Shown one piece after another: positions 55,386 through 64,000 of a stretch of 64,000 bases of DNA. The stretch covers positions 65,791,915 through 65,855,914 of the forward strand of contig OX457037.1 of assembly GCA_949752735.1 (NCBI GenBank), given 5' to 3'. The position numbers were made by a program, and so were the translations under genes. The stretch's first letter is position 1; every line of letters starts with the position of its first letter. This DNA comes from Lumbricus terrestris (lineage: Eukaryota > Annelida > Clitellata > Crassiclitellata > Lumbricidae). The notes below the pieces were generated by a model, which did no database searches, was not told the origin of the DNA, and was given only the letters and a program-made list of their open reading frames with translations.

Positions 55386-55413
55386 TTACCTCCCTCCTTT
55401 CTTTTAAAGAGAG
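55386..55413 (-). promoter_or_regulatory. Element A polypurine tract
   Basis: On the minus strand AAAAGAAAGGAGGGAGGTAA directly precedes the 3' LTR, the expected place for the primer of plus-strand DNA synthesis. Confidence 0.85.
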
Positions 55414-55498
55414 CTAATTATCTATAAAAATTAGCGAACGTACCTTAACTAAACAATGCAAATAGTCCATAACATAATACATCATAAAATATCTTACA

Positions 55499-57712
55499 CT
55501 ACAATCTAGACAGACAATCGGCTACTACATTCAATTTACCTTTCTTATAGTTCAACAGAATGTCAAAATTTTGCAATGATAAAGACCATCTGACTAATTT
55601 AGCAGATTTCGACATTGATTCAGTCAAATAAACTAAAGGATTATGGTCTGTAAACACATTGATTTTAGAACCAATAAGAATTTCTTTCAACTTGTTTAAA
55701 GCCCATATGATTGCATAGGCTTCCTTCTCAATCGTCGCCCACCTCCTCTGAGTATCTGTCAGCTTCTGACTGATAAATGAAACGGGACGTTCAATCCCTT
55801 CCTCGTCCACCTGAGACAGAACAGCTCCCACAGCAAAATCACTGCTATCACAGTACAAATTAAATGGTTTCCCAACCTCAAACATATATAGAATCACATT
55901 TGATAAGACAATATGTTTAAGGGAATCAAAAGATTTCTGATGTGCATCAGTCCAAACAATGTTCTCAGGTACTTTCTTGCTGGTCAAGTCTGTCAATGGT
56001 TTAGCAATTTCAGCAAAATTACAAATAAACTGTCTGTAAAACCCAAAAAATCCTAAGACTTGTTTCACTTCTTTCCTGGTTTCAGGTTTCTTCAAATTAA
56101 TCAAACTGTTAATCCTATCTGGATTCATCATCTTCTTCCCTGATCCTATAAGGTGACCGATGAACTTCACCTCACTCTTACCAAACACACATTTCTTCAA
56201 GTTCAACGTTACATTATGCAGTCTAATTTGTTTCAAAAATAATTCCAAATGCCTTAAATGAATGTCCCAATCATTAGAATGCACTGCAATGTCATCAACA
56301 TAAGGTTCAGTGAAATCATGTATCGGTTGCAAAATCATATTTATCGCTTTTACAAAAGTCCGTCCAGAGTTAATCATTCCAAAAGGAACACGCGTAAATT
56401 CGTACAGTCCATTATGTGTAACAAACGCAGTCTTCCATTGATCACTCTTTTTCACAGGACAAGTCCAATAGGCACTGCGACAGTCCATAACAGAAATAAA
56501 CTTGGATTTCCCGACTTTGCTCAAGACATCATTGACGATTGGCATAGGATATCTGCAGTTCTCAGTAAAAGAGTTAATGTATCTGTAGTCACAAGCCAAT
56601 CTCAAGGATCCATCCTTCTTTTTGACAATGACAAGTGGACTTGCCATTCTGCTTGACGATGGTTGAATGATGTTTTCTTTCAGCATCTCTTGTATTTGTC
56701 TTTCTACTTCTGCCCGGTATATTAGTGGTATTCGATATGCCATGAATTCTTTTTCTCGAAAGTCTGGTTTCAACACCACTTCATGTTCTACTAATGTACA
56801 TAGTCCCGGTTTGTCCGAAAATCTGTCTGCATAACGATTCAGTACATCAAGTAATTGTTTCTGCTGTTCGCTCGTAAGATGTCCAATTTGTTCATAATCC
56901 AATTGGAGTGATTTCTGTTTTGTCTCTGAATAGTATTCCTTCAGCGGTATTTCTACCACTGATCCAAATTCGTCATCCTCTTCCACGATCAGACCACAAG
57001 ACAATGTTCTCGTAATGAACTTCCTCATCTTGTTGGCATGAATAATCCGTCGACCATTTTCATTCATGTCCACGAAATACGAATATTTGGATCTTCTTTG
57101 CAGGACCGTGCATGGACCATGCCATCGGGAGATCAATTTATTGGTTGACGTTGGATACAGGACGATGACGTTCTCTCCTGGCTCGAATTCTTTATCTTTT
57201 GCTCTTTTGTTGTATTGACTGGCATACTGTTTTTGCTTTTCTTCAGCACAGCTCTCGGCGAATGTCAAGGCCTTTTCCATGTCTGCTCTTAAATTTTTCA
57301 GGTATTTTGCCGGTTGCACTCCAATGTTCGGTGGTAGATTTATTTCTTTGGTCCAGCTTTCTTTAAGTATGGTGAGTGGCCCTCTCGGCAACTTTCCATA
57401 GACTAGTAGATACGGTGCCACTCCTGTAGTTGCATTAGGCACTTCTCTCAATGCCCAGACTGTAAATGGAATAATTTTATGCCACTGTCTCGGATTTTCC
57501 ACAACGACATGATGAATCATTTTCTTGAACGTTTGATTCCATCTCTCCACCAATCCTGCCGCTTCTGGATGTCCTGGCGAATCGAATCGAGGACAACGCC
57601 CCATCAGTTTCAGAAATTCTCTTGTTAGACTGGCTGTAAAATTCGTCCCTCTATCGCTCGTTATTACTGACGGAACCCCACATCCATGAACAGCTTCATC
57701 AAAGCTTCGCAT
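55499..57712 (-). CDS. Element A: integrase core, reverse transcriptase, RNase H
   Basis: A 737-codon frame. Its first few codons are out of register with the previous frame; the true overlap begins near 57680. Integrase aspartate D20 (TSDRGTNF) and glutamate E56 (GLVERWNQ) are 35 residues apart, as in Ty3 integrases. A basic, chromodomain-like or GPY/F-type tail region follows (residues 120-230). Reverse transcriptase spans roughly 270-560, with CDYRYINSF and catalytic YVDD at 471-474. RNase H follows with D622 (YCDSSDF) and FTDHNPLVYLT, ending at the polyprotein terminus DCLSRL. All catalytic residues that I can check are present. It is a retrotransposon polyprotein without envelope; function would need the first frame. 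Confidence 0.95.
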   Translation of the reverse strand: MRSFDEAVHGCGVPSVITSDRGTNFTASLTREFLKLMGRCPRFDSPGHPEAAGLVERWNQTFKKMIHHVVVENPRQWHKIIPFTVWALREVPNATTGVAPYLLVYGKLPRGPLTILKESWTKEINLPPNIGVQPAKYLKNLRADMEKALTFAESCAEEKQKQYASQYNKRAKDKEFEPGENVIVLYPTSTNKLISRWHGPCTVLQRRSKYSYFVDMNENGRRIIHANKMRKFITRTLSCGLIVEEDDEFGSVVEIPLKEYYSETKQKSLQLDYEQIGHLTSEQQKQLLDVLNRYADRFSDKPGLCTLVEHEVVLKPDFREKEFMAYRIPLIYRAEVERQIQEMLKENIIQPSSSRMASPLVIVKKKDGSLRLACDYRYINSFTENCRYPMPIVNDVLSKVGKSKFISVMDCRSAYWTCPVKKSDQWKTAFVTHNGLYEFTRVPFGMINSGRTFVKAINMILQPIHDFTEPYVDDIAVHSNDWDIHLRHLELFLKQIRLHNVTLNLKKCVFGKSEVKFIGHLIGSGKKMMNPDRINSLINLKKPETRKEVKQVLGFFGFYRQFICNFAEIAKPLTDLTSKKVPENIVWTDAHQKSFDSLKHIVLSNVILYMFEVGKPFNLYCDSSDFAVGAVLSQVDEEGIERPVSFISQKLTDTQRRWATIEKEAYAIIWALNKLKEILIGSKINVFTDHNPLVYLTESMSKSAKLVRWSLSLQNFDILLNYKKGKLNVVADCLSRL

Positions 57713-60700
57713 ACAGCCTTAGCGGTCAATGACTTCATCAAGAATATTGTCGGCCATCTTGTACATGAGTCCACGATGCACAAACAATACTTATGCCCTG
57801 CTGCTGACGTCGGTTCGATTGGTCCTACGACGTCCATGGTCATTCTTCTGAACGGCACATCCTCTCTTGGTATTGGTGTAATCGGCACTCGATCCATCAC
57901 CAAACTTCGTGCTTTCAACTGACACTTCTCACAGGACTTGCAGAACTTCACCACATCTCTACGCATTCTTGGCCACACAAAGGACAACTTGATACGTTCC
58001 CTTGTCTTCTCTTCTCCCAAGTGTCCGCCAAATACTGACTCATGCGCCAATTCCATCACCTGAATTCTTCTTTCCTTCGGCAACACCAACTGATACACCA
58101 ACTGGTCCAACATTTGATGCTTCTTATACATCAACCCATTCACCACACTAAACTCTGATCCTTTGTCTTCAGCTATCTTCCACCACGACCTCAGTGACTC
58201 GTCATTTCTCTGCTGCTCTTCAAATTTCTTTGCGTCTGCCAATTGTCTTTCATCACTCGTATTCTCGGCAAACAAATCCCTCATACTCGTGTCTATTTCA
58301 CCATCACTCTCAGAATCATCATAATCATCACGTTCACATGCAACCATCTCTTCTTCAATTTCATTGTTTCCGGATGTTATTCCTTCTTCTTCTTCTTGAA
58401 CACTTTGTTCATCATCGCTTTCTGTGTCCTCATCTAGCAAACTTTCATTTGACTTTTCCTCTTCTCCTTCTTCCACTTCTCTTCTCCGACTCTGTGCTCT
58501 TGTAGTCACATTCGCTTGCAATTCTCCTTGTAATACACTCACTGGTGGAACCTCTTTCAGTTCTGCGATTATCTCTGGATGCAGCAAGAACTTTTCTTTG
58601 TTATCTTTGCACAAGACTGCCGGAATGCTGGCACACACCAAGGTTAAATATGGCGCGATATTTATTCCCTTGTCTTTCAAATCTCCTCCTTCGTTATGAC
58701 AACTCATCCGCACTTCGATTTTCACCAACTTAGCTGGAATGGGTTCTCCAGCCACACATTGCAAATGTACTCTGCCAATTTCTTCCACTGTCGCTCCTTT
58801 CAACAATTCCTCATTGATTACTGGAATCTCAGTACCAGAGTCAATCAGCGCTCTGACTTGCACAGGCTGACAACTGTCGTCATTTCCACGTATCTCTACA
58901 TTGACATGCTGTAGTAAAGACTTCTTCGTACGTTGACACTCATCTTTGCTTTCTGTTTCTCGACCAGTATCTTTAATGGGAGCAGAATTTACTATTTCTC
59001 TCTGTATAGCAAATTGAGGCGTGCACTTCATCACTGACTTCACTTCCGTTTCGCGGTTGTCTTGTTCTTCAGACTGATTCGGTGCATTCATTACTTGTAT
59101 CTGATTTACTCTGAGATTTTCTGCACTTCGAGTAAATCTATTTCTCAGATTTGTCATTCTTGGTGGTACTTTGAAATCCTTTATCAGATGTCTGTCTGAC
59201 TGACAATTATGGCAACGTTTCCTCACAATACCTCTCTGTTCAGTGCTCTCCCGTCTGTAATTGTACGCTGCATTGTTTTCTCTTTGGCGTCCCATCACTG
59301 GAATTCGACTGTACATTTGTCTGTCACCCGTTGCTTCTCTTCTATCTTGACCAAACTGTCTTCCAGGAGCACCATCATTCCTTGCTTCGTTATTTCTGGC
59401 TTGGTTTCCTGTTTCTTTGTTATTACTATTCCACCTGGGTTGCTTCGAACTATTTCCCCATGCTTCATATTTCGGTTTGTCTTGAAACATTAGACCAATT
59501 CGATTGTTCACGTGTACGTCTGCGAGTTCTGCAACATTACTAGCTTCAAAGCACTCAGTACCCTCTTTTGCTAGTACGAACTGTAGTGGACCCGCTGGTA
59601 GACATTCTTTCAACTTATCCGCCACCAACAGATCAAATAACTTCTCGTAGCTTTTGCCCACTCGCCTACTTCTGACATAATAGTTCAACAGATTCTTCAA
59701 TCTTGCTGTAAACATCGTGTATGTTTCTTCTGCCGTTTTCCTCGCATCTCCAAATCGTGATCGATATTCTCTCGCTGTCAATTTAAATTCTTTCAGTAAA
59801 TGTTCTTTCACTATATCGTAATTGTCTAAATCATCAAAAGACAATCGGTTTAACACTGTTCTAGCTCTTGGTGTCAGTAGTGGCAACAACAATTTGACCC
59901 AAAACTGCTTTTCCACCGTAAAACTGTTGAATGCATTCTCAACTGTCTCAAAATATAATGGCACCTCCATTATATCATATGGCATCTTAGGTAACACGTG
60001 TTTCATTGCATCACCTATCTTCTTAATCTTAGACACCATTGTCTCACTTTCTCGGATCCTATTTTGTTCTGACTCTTCTCGGCTTCTTCTAACGTCTTCA
60101 TCTCCTTTCCTCAGTCTATTTTTATCTTCTTCATTACTCAGTTCTTCTTGTTCTATCTTCTGCTGCAACAATTCTAACTGCCTTCTGCGTTCCTCCTTTT
60201 CAATAGCCATTTCTCGGAGCTGAGCTTCCTTAAGAGCGAGTTTCTTTTGTTCTATTTGTACTTGTTCTTCCCTTTCTCTTTCCGCTTTTTCCAAATTTTC
60301 TTTCTCCATTTTCAATTCTTCCTGTCGAATCTCTTCGGCTCTTTGTAATTCTGCCAAACGCATGGCTTCTTTGTCTTCCTCACGAATCTTTTGCTCTTCA
60401 ATCTGTTGTTTTCGTATTTCTTCATCACTTTTTCTTGCTCTCTCGTATTCTATCATCAATTCCATCCTTCTTCGTTCTGCTTCGTCACGATCTCTTTTCA
60501 GTTGTTCTAACTGAAGCTGGAACTGCTGCTTCTGCATCTGTATCTCTTCTTGTCTCATCCTTTCTGCTTTTTCCACTCTTTCTTTCTCTTCTTGTCTTCG
60601 TTGCTCTTCTTTCTCTTTCTCTTCTTGTTTTCGTTCTTTCTCTTCTTGTCTCCGTTGCTCTTCTTTCTCTTTCTCTTCTTGTCTCCGTTGCTCTTCTTTC

Positions 60701-61071
60701 TCTTTCTCTTCTTGTTTTCGTTCTTTCTCTTCTTGTCTCCGTTGCTCTTCTTTCTCTTCTTGTTTTCGTTCTTTCTCCTCTCGTCTCCGTTGTTCCTCTT
60801 TATCTTCTTGTCTACGTTGCTCCTCCCTCATCATCATAAATTGCATCAACGCCTCCATAGACATAGCCTGTGGTTTCTCCTCAACACCACCTATTGCACC
60901 TTTCTCTTCATCTTCCTTTAGCCACACCTCTGCTAGGGCTCTCATCAAATTTTCCCTTGACATCTCTTCGACTTCTTCCACGTCTAGACCGGCTTCAATT
61001 AATAACTTTATTAATCGATCAGAAGACATCTTCTTTATACTGGCTTGCTTTTGTTCCGTAAGCTTCTCCAT
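57664..61071 (-). CDS. Element A: Gag, protease, integrase N-terminal part
   Basis: A 1135-codon frame from an ATG at 61071. Residues 1-80: N-terminal domain. About 80-340: Glu/Lys/Arg/Gln-rich coiled coil built from repeats such as EEKEKEEQRRQ. About 350-520: capsid domain with KLTAREYRSRF, resembling the SCAN fold derived from Gmr1-like Gag. Residues 620-633: zinc knuckle CHNCQSDRHLIKDF, whose fourth ligand is Phe in place of Cys. Protease D744 in ALIDSGTEI. Integrase HHCC: H1010, H1017, C1047, C1050. First core aspartate D1080 (MTMDVVGPI). A one-base deletion near 57680, relative to element B, ends the frame at 57664. Gag, protease and integrase are in one frame with no frameshift signal between them. 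Confidence 0.95.
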   Translation of the reverse strand: MEKLTEQKQASIKKMSSDRLIKLLIEAGLDVEEVEEMSRENLMRALAEVWLKEDEEKGAIGGVEEKPQAMSMEALMQFMMMREEQRRQEDKEEQRRREEKERKQEEKEEQRRQEEKERKQEEKEKEEQRRQEEKEKEEQRRQEEKERKQEEKEKEEQRRQEEKERVEKAERMRQEEIQMQKQQFQLQLEQLKRDRDEAERRRMELMIEYERARKSDEEIRKQQIEEQKIREEDKEAMRLAELQRAEEIRQEELKMEKENLEKAEREREEQVQIEQKKLALKEAQLREMAIEKEERRRQLELLQQKIEQEELSNEEDKNRLRKGDEDVRRSREESEQNRIRESETMVSKIKKIGDAMKHVLPKMPYDIMEVPLYFETVENAFNSFTVEKQFWVKLLLPLLTPRARTVLNRLSFDDLDNYDIVKEHLLKEFKLTAREYRSRFGDARKTAEETYTMFTARLKNLLNYYVRSRRVGKSYEKLFDLLVADKLKECLPAGPLQFVLAKEGTECFEASNVAELADVHVNNRIGLMFQDKPKYEAWGNSSKQPRWNSNNKETGNQARNNEARNDGAPGRQFGQDRREATGDRQMYSRIPVMGRQRENNAAYNYRRESTEQRGIVRKRCHNCQSDRHLIKDFKVPPRMTNLRNRFTRSAENLRVNQIQVMNAPNQSEEQDNRETEVKSVMKCTPQFAIQREIVNSAPIKDTGRETESKDECQRTKKSLLQHVNVEIRGNDDSCQPVQVRALIDSGTEIPVINEELLKGATVEEIGRVHLQCVAGEPIPAKLVKIEVRMSCHNEGGDLKDKGINIAPYLTLVCASIPAVLCKDNKEKFLLHPEIIAELKEVPPVSVLQGELQANVTTRAQSRRREVEEGEEEKSNESLLDEDTESDDEQSVQEEEEGITSGNNEIEEEMVACERDDYDDSESDGEIDTSMRDLFAENTSDERQLADAKKFEEQQRNDESLRSWWKIAEDKGSEFSVVNGLMYKKHQMLDQLVYQLVLPKERRIQVMELAHESVFGGHLGEEKTRERIKLSFVWPRMRRDVVKFCKSCEKCQLKARSLVMDRVPITPIPREDVPFRRMTMDVVGPIEPTSAAGHKYCLCIVDSCTRWPTIFLMKSLTAKAVCEALMKLFMDVGFRQ

Positions 61072-61390
61072 CTTACTTTCTTACTTCAACTGATTTGCGT
61101 GAAGAAATCGAGGGAGTGGCTATGCTTTCTGCAATTGGTTGACTGTAGTTTCTATTGCTTATTTATTCAAGGAGCGAGTTTTGTATACCTCTCTCTTTGG
61201 CGTTGCGTTGTCGTAGTGTCGTTCGTATACTCGTTGTATCTTCTCACCAGTTGTTCGGATGCTCGGACTGCTTCTCCGGTTGTTCAGATGCTCACTCTCC
61301 TTCTCCCGTGTGGTCGGCGTCTCGTAAAGCTTCAAAATCCACTGTCCGTAGCTTGGATACAATATCCCAACGTTCGTTGCCTGACTTCGT
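61072..61390 (-). promoter_or_regulatory. Element A leader
   Basis: About 320 bases between the primer binding site and the Gag ATG. It has two TTGTTCGGATGCTC / TTGTTCAGATGCTC phrases and a CCACTGTCCGTAGCTTGGAT phrase shared with element B's leader, but fewer repeats than B. Confidence 0.6.
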
Positions 61391-61408
61391 ATCCCACCGC
61401 TGTCACCA
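61391..61408 (-). promoter_or_regulatory. Element A primer binding site, tRNA-Leu type
   Basis: On the minus strand TGGTGACAGCGGTGGGAT starts two bases after the 5' LTR. Its complement, ATCCCACCGCTGTCACCA, resembles the 3' end of animal tRNA-Leu (AAG-type), with one mismatch as I remember that tRNA. Element B has TGGTGACAGCGGTGTGAT at the same place (61995-62012). Confidence 0.75.
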
Positions 61409-61410
61409 AA

Positions 61411-61982
61411 TGTCAACTTCCAACAACACTGACGATTTCTCCAGTCTCTTCTATAGTCCTGTAGCGCAGCCTAGGTCTAACCTATTCACTGTATTACGGT
61501 ATCTAAAGCTAGTGTATAAGTTTCTAAAGTTCTTAACTTGTTCAATTACAACAAAGCTCTGTTTCTTGTATTTTCTTCTTCGTTCATAACAACGCAAATA
61601 ACACAACAATGCATCAACGACGACAAACGCTTGAATTCTACGACATCAACGCAACTATTATTATCTAACTCCACTGTTCTCTAAAACGTCTTCTACTTTC
61701 AACTACCAACTCCTTCTTCTACAACTTATCACACTGTCTGGGCGTCCACTCTTCCCCCTGCCGCTCTGTCCTTCTATCTGCCTCTCTCCGTCTATCTGTC
61801 CGTCTGTCTGTCTGCCTATCTCTCTCTCTCTCGCGCTCTCCGGCGACGGTCGGCCGAGCCGCGCCAACTTTCCCGCCAGTCTGTCACCTGCAGGCCTAAC
61901 TGTCTAGACGCTGACCTTGAGCTGGTCTATTCGCACGCCTAAACATCAACTGACCACATACACTATACAAAATTAGCTCACA
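61411..61982 (-). repeat. Element A 5' LTR
   Basis: Same 572 bp as 54814-55385. It abuts the primer binding site on the low-coordinate side and the CCTGG target duplication at 61983-61987. Confidence 0.95.
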
Positions 61983-62015
61983 CCTGGCTTCGAAATCACA
62001 CCGCTGTCACCAAAA

Positions 62016-62531
62016 TGTGAGCTTATTATCTCTCACGCCTTTCCAGTCTCTTCAAAAGTTCCGTAGCGCAGCCTAGGCCTAACCTAATAACTGTACTGTG
62101 GTAGCTAATGGCTAGTTTAAAAGTGTCTAGAGTTCTTTAACTTCTTTACTTAAAACAACGATCTGTTTCTTGTATTAAATTCTTCGATCTCCAAAAGCTG
62201 CAATCAACACAAGAAGCACCAAAAACGGCAAACAATTCAATGATACAACAGAAACGCCATCTTATTATCTCTTCCTTCTAAAAAAACCCCTCTACACACG
62301 ACTTGCACACCTACACGTTCTTATCTCACTCTTAGCGTACACTCTTCCTTCAGTCACTCTGTCCGTCTCTCTGTCCCTCTCTGTCTTTCTCTCTGTCTCT
62401 GTCTCTGTCGCTCTCCGGCGACGTCGCGCCGCTGCAACTTTCTCGCCACTCAGGCAGCTGGCCTTCCTCAGCTGTACGCTCTTGCATAACAATTAGCTGA
62501 CCATTATAATGCTATACAAAATTAGCTTTCA
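62016..62531 (-). repeat. Element B 5' LTR
   Basis: 516 bp, matching 42739-43253 with about a dozen differences by eye, including TATTAT(C/T)CCTCACG- and AAAACCCC-type changes. It starts three bases from B's primer binding site and ends at AGCTTTCA before the C-rich flank. Confidence 0.92.
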
Positions 62532-63115
62532 CCCTTCATTTCCACCACCCCACCAACTACATCCCACTTCATCCCCGCCCCACCACACCCCACACACCCC
62601 CACAACACTCCAACCTTCACCGGCTCGCCACCCGTGAAATTGCCCCCCCCCACCACCCTCCCAATCCTCACACTTCCCCACCCATCCCACAACACGCCTC
62701 CACTAACTCCTACCTACACAGGTATACGCGTAAATCTACGTCAACTGCTCTCACCATTTATATAATGACCATGCAAGCGTTAAAGAAGGTGTTTAATAAA
62801 CTGCCGTCTTACGGTTTTCGCCCCCCTGGCCCTCATGGCGGTAGAGATTAGCCAACCCCTCCACCGTGTGGTTCTGATGGCCCTCTGTCTGGGTACAAAA
62901 TTTGAAATCAATAGCTGCGTGGTTCCCCACCCTGGCCCCCATGGTGGCAGAGAATCGTCAACCCCTCCACTGACTAATTTTGATGGCCATCTGTCTATGT
63001 ACAAAGTTTCAGAACAATAGCTGCGAAACTGTGGGCGTGCATTCTGGACAAAGTCCGCCAAGTCCTTTCTTATAGATATAGATATATTTATATATATACC
63101 AGCTAAGTTACCCGA
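62532..63115. repeat. C-rich interspersed repeat, right part
   Basis: This continues the repeat broken at 42738: C-rich tract, GCCACCCGTGAAATT (also at 26062), then two diverged copies of a 120-bp unit with TGATGGCCCTCTGTCTGGGT and TGATGGCCATCTGTCTATGT followed by ACAAA(A/G)TTT and CAATAGCTGCG. It ends at TATAGATATAGATATA. Short frames inside are composition artefacts. Confidence 0.7.
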
Positions 63116-63213
63116 AGCTGCCCTAGAAATTTCGGTTTTCGCGCCACACGTGACACGCCACATCTTACCCTCACTCCCACACCGTTCTTCTCAACCGCCC
63201 TCTTCCAAGTTCC

Positions 63214-63308
<95 letters not shown>

Positions 63309-63310
63309 TA
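63116..63310. repeat. Second repeat start and CA/TA microsatellite
   Basis: TACCAGCTAAGTTACCCGAA at 63097 resembles the repeat start at 42600. It is followed by a CA run (63222-63284) that passes directly into a TA run (63285-63308). Confidence 0.85.
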
Positions 63311-64000
63311 GGCTGAATCGCACCTTGGCTACTCACTTTGTGCTATAAAACCTATACGCTACCCACTCACTGTTCTTAAGTACTGAGAATTGCTGATTAG
63401 CTAACGTTTGACGTCCTGAAAAAATATTTAAAGATGTTTCGTGACGGAAATTGACTTGGAAGCAGACTAATAACATAGTCTTGTACCAGCCTCCCAGTAG
63501 AGCAGTCAAGATTTCAAGTTGATTCATAGGTAATTTTAGACCTGAAATTTGACCGCCTATATCAGAGTATATGTAAAAACGTAACATAGCTACTCACAAC
63601 ATATATTTCATATAACTAAAAAACTAGGTGGCTTATTTTCAAAACAAATTACCCAGCATACTTTATCACAAATATTGACAGGCTTTGACGTTTTAGTTGA
63701 ATTTTGAGCTCTCTTGCGTTTTTTATCAACGAAAATTAAAAAGTGTGCCCTGTTTTTTCGCGAATGTGATCTATAAATAACCTCAGCATTATTTCCCGCA
63801 AGGTATGACGGGAAAGGTCTTAGGTCACCGCACGTAAACAGAATCAAAAATGGCGGAGAGGTCAGGCGAATAGGTTAAAATTATTGACATTAATCGATGA
63901 AAGTTAGACTATTTGAAGAAATTTATAAAGGACAGAGGGCACAAGGCAACTTATCGAATTAAACATTAATTCGTGGCTGCAGCATTTGAGAAATATCAAC
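63311..64000. other. No recognisable feature
   Basis: AT-rich sequence at the window edge. The word AAAATGGCGGAGAGGTCAGG near 63847 could be a start codon context, but the frame leaves no evidence I can use. Confidence 0.4.

Larger units (their letters stand above)
54814..61982 (-). mobile_element. Ty3/gypsy element A (Gmr1 order), nearly intact, 7169 bp
   Basis: Two 572-bp LTRs (54814-55385 and 61411-61982) with three substitutions by eye enclose all retroelement domains on the minus strand. The target duplication is CCTGG (54809-54813 and 61983-61987), within element B's leader. Domain order is Gag, protease, integrase, reverse transcriptase, RNase H. In most Ty3/gypsy elements integrase comes last; the order here is that of the Gmr1 group. 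One frameshift near 57680 separates two frames that otherwise form a single polyprotein. No envelope gene. Confidence 0.96.
42739..62531 (-). mobile_element. Ty3/gypsy element B (Gmr1 order), degenerate, host of two insertions
   Basis: Minus-strand element with a 5' LTR at 62016-62531 and a 3' LTR at 42739-43253. Subtracting element A and the 5.3-kb insert leaves about 7.3 kb, close to element A's 7.2 kb. Its order is Gag, protease, integrase, then reverse transcriptase and RNase H. At least five stop codons, a frameshift and two insertions inactivate it. The LTRs differ at roughly a dozen positions by eye. The flanks are C-rich and no clean target duplication is visible. Confidence 0.92.

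Overview
This is a window of animal genomic DNA made almost entirely of transposable elements, their broken descendants and tandem repeats. I recognise no ordinary host gene. The repertoire points to a metazoan, most likely a marine invertebrate and possibly a deuterostome: L2/CR1-type and RTE-type LINEs, a tRNA-derived SINE, hAT, mariner and P-like DNA transposons, and Ty3/gypsy elements of the Gmr1 type. Gmr1-type elements were first described from deuterostomes. The species cannot be fixed from the sequence, although the short word TAGGCCTA is conspicuously frequent.

Layout. (1) 1-6002 and 33415-39191 are direct copies of one segment, nearly identical by eye. They differ by a 1521-bp hAT-type insertion with an 8-bp target duplication (copy 1 only) and a 1304-bp block holding a foldback element (copy 2 only). 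The segment contains a dead hAT transposase tail, a TIR element and a palindrome. (2) 6003-12914 holds three L2-like LINE copies, the minus-strand one split by a 977-bp hAT element with perfect 8-bp target duplications. (3) 13-23.4 kb holds relics: an unnamed transposon-derived gene family, hAT pieces, a 34-bp minisatellite array, an internally deleted mariner, LINE fragments (L2-like and RTE-like) and a MITE. (4) 23.6-27 kb holds a foldback-type element whose arms are minisatellite arrays in opposite orientations, then a C-rich satellite. (5) 27.5-30.6 kb holds a P-element/THAP9-like transposase broken by frameshifts, with a 63-residue internal duplication. (6) 30.7-33.4 kb holds a LINE tail, a SINE sharing that tail, a 1.4-kb TIR element and another minisatellite-bearing element. 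(7) 39.9-41.6 kb holds a second unnamed transposon-like gene with one nonsense codon.

(8) 42.6-63.1 kb is one nest. A C-rich interspersed repeat was hit by Ty3 element B (42739-62531). B was then hit by a 5.3-kb insert of unknown class (45756-51082, GGTA duplication) and by a younger relative, element A (54814-61982, CCTGG duplication). Element A has 572-bp LTRs with three differences by eye and a primer binding site of tRNA-Leu type. It needs only two reading frames for Gag, protease, integrase, reverse transcriptase and RNase H. In both elements integrase lies before reverse transcriptase, the unusual Gmr1 order.

How the parts relate: A and B are sister families at different ages. The LINE shares its 3' end with the SINE and probably mobilised it. 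The foldback elements share both end sequences and minisatellite cargo. hAT insertions mark relative time in the duplication and in the LINE.
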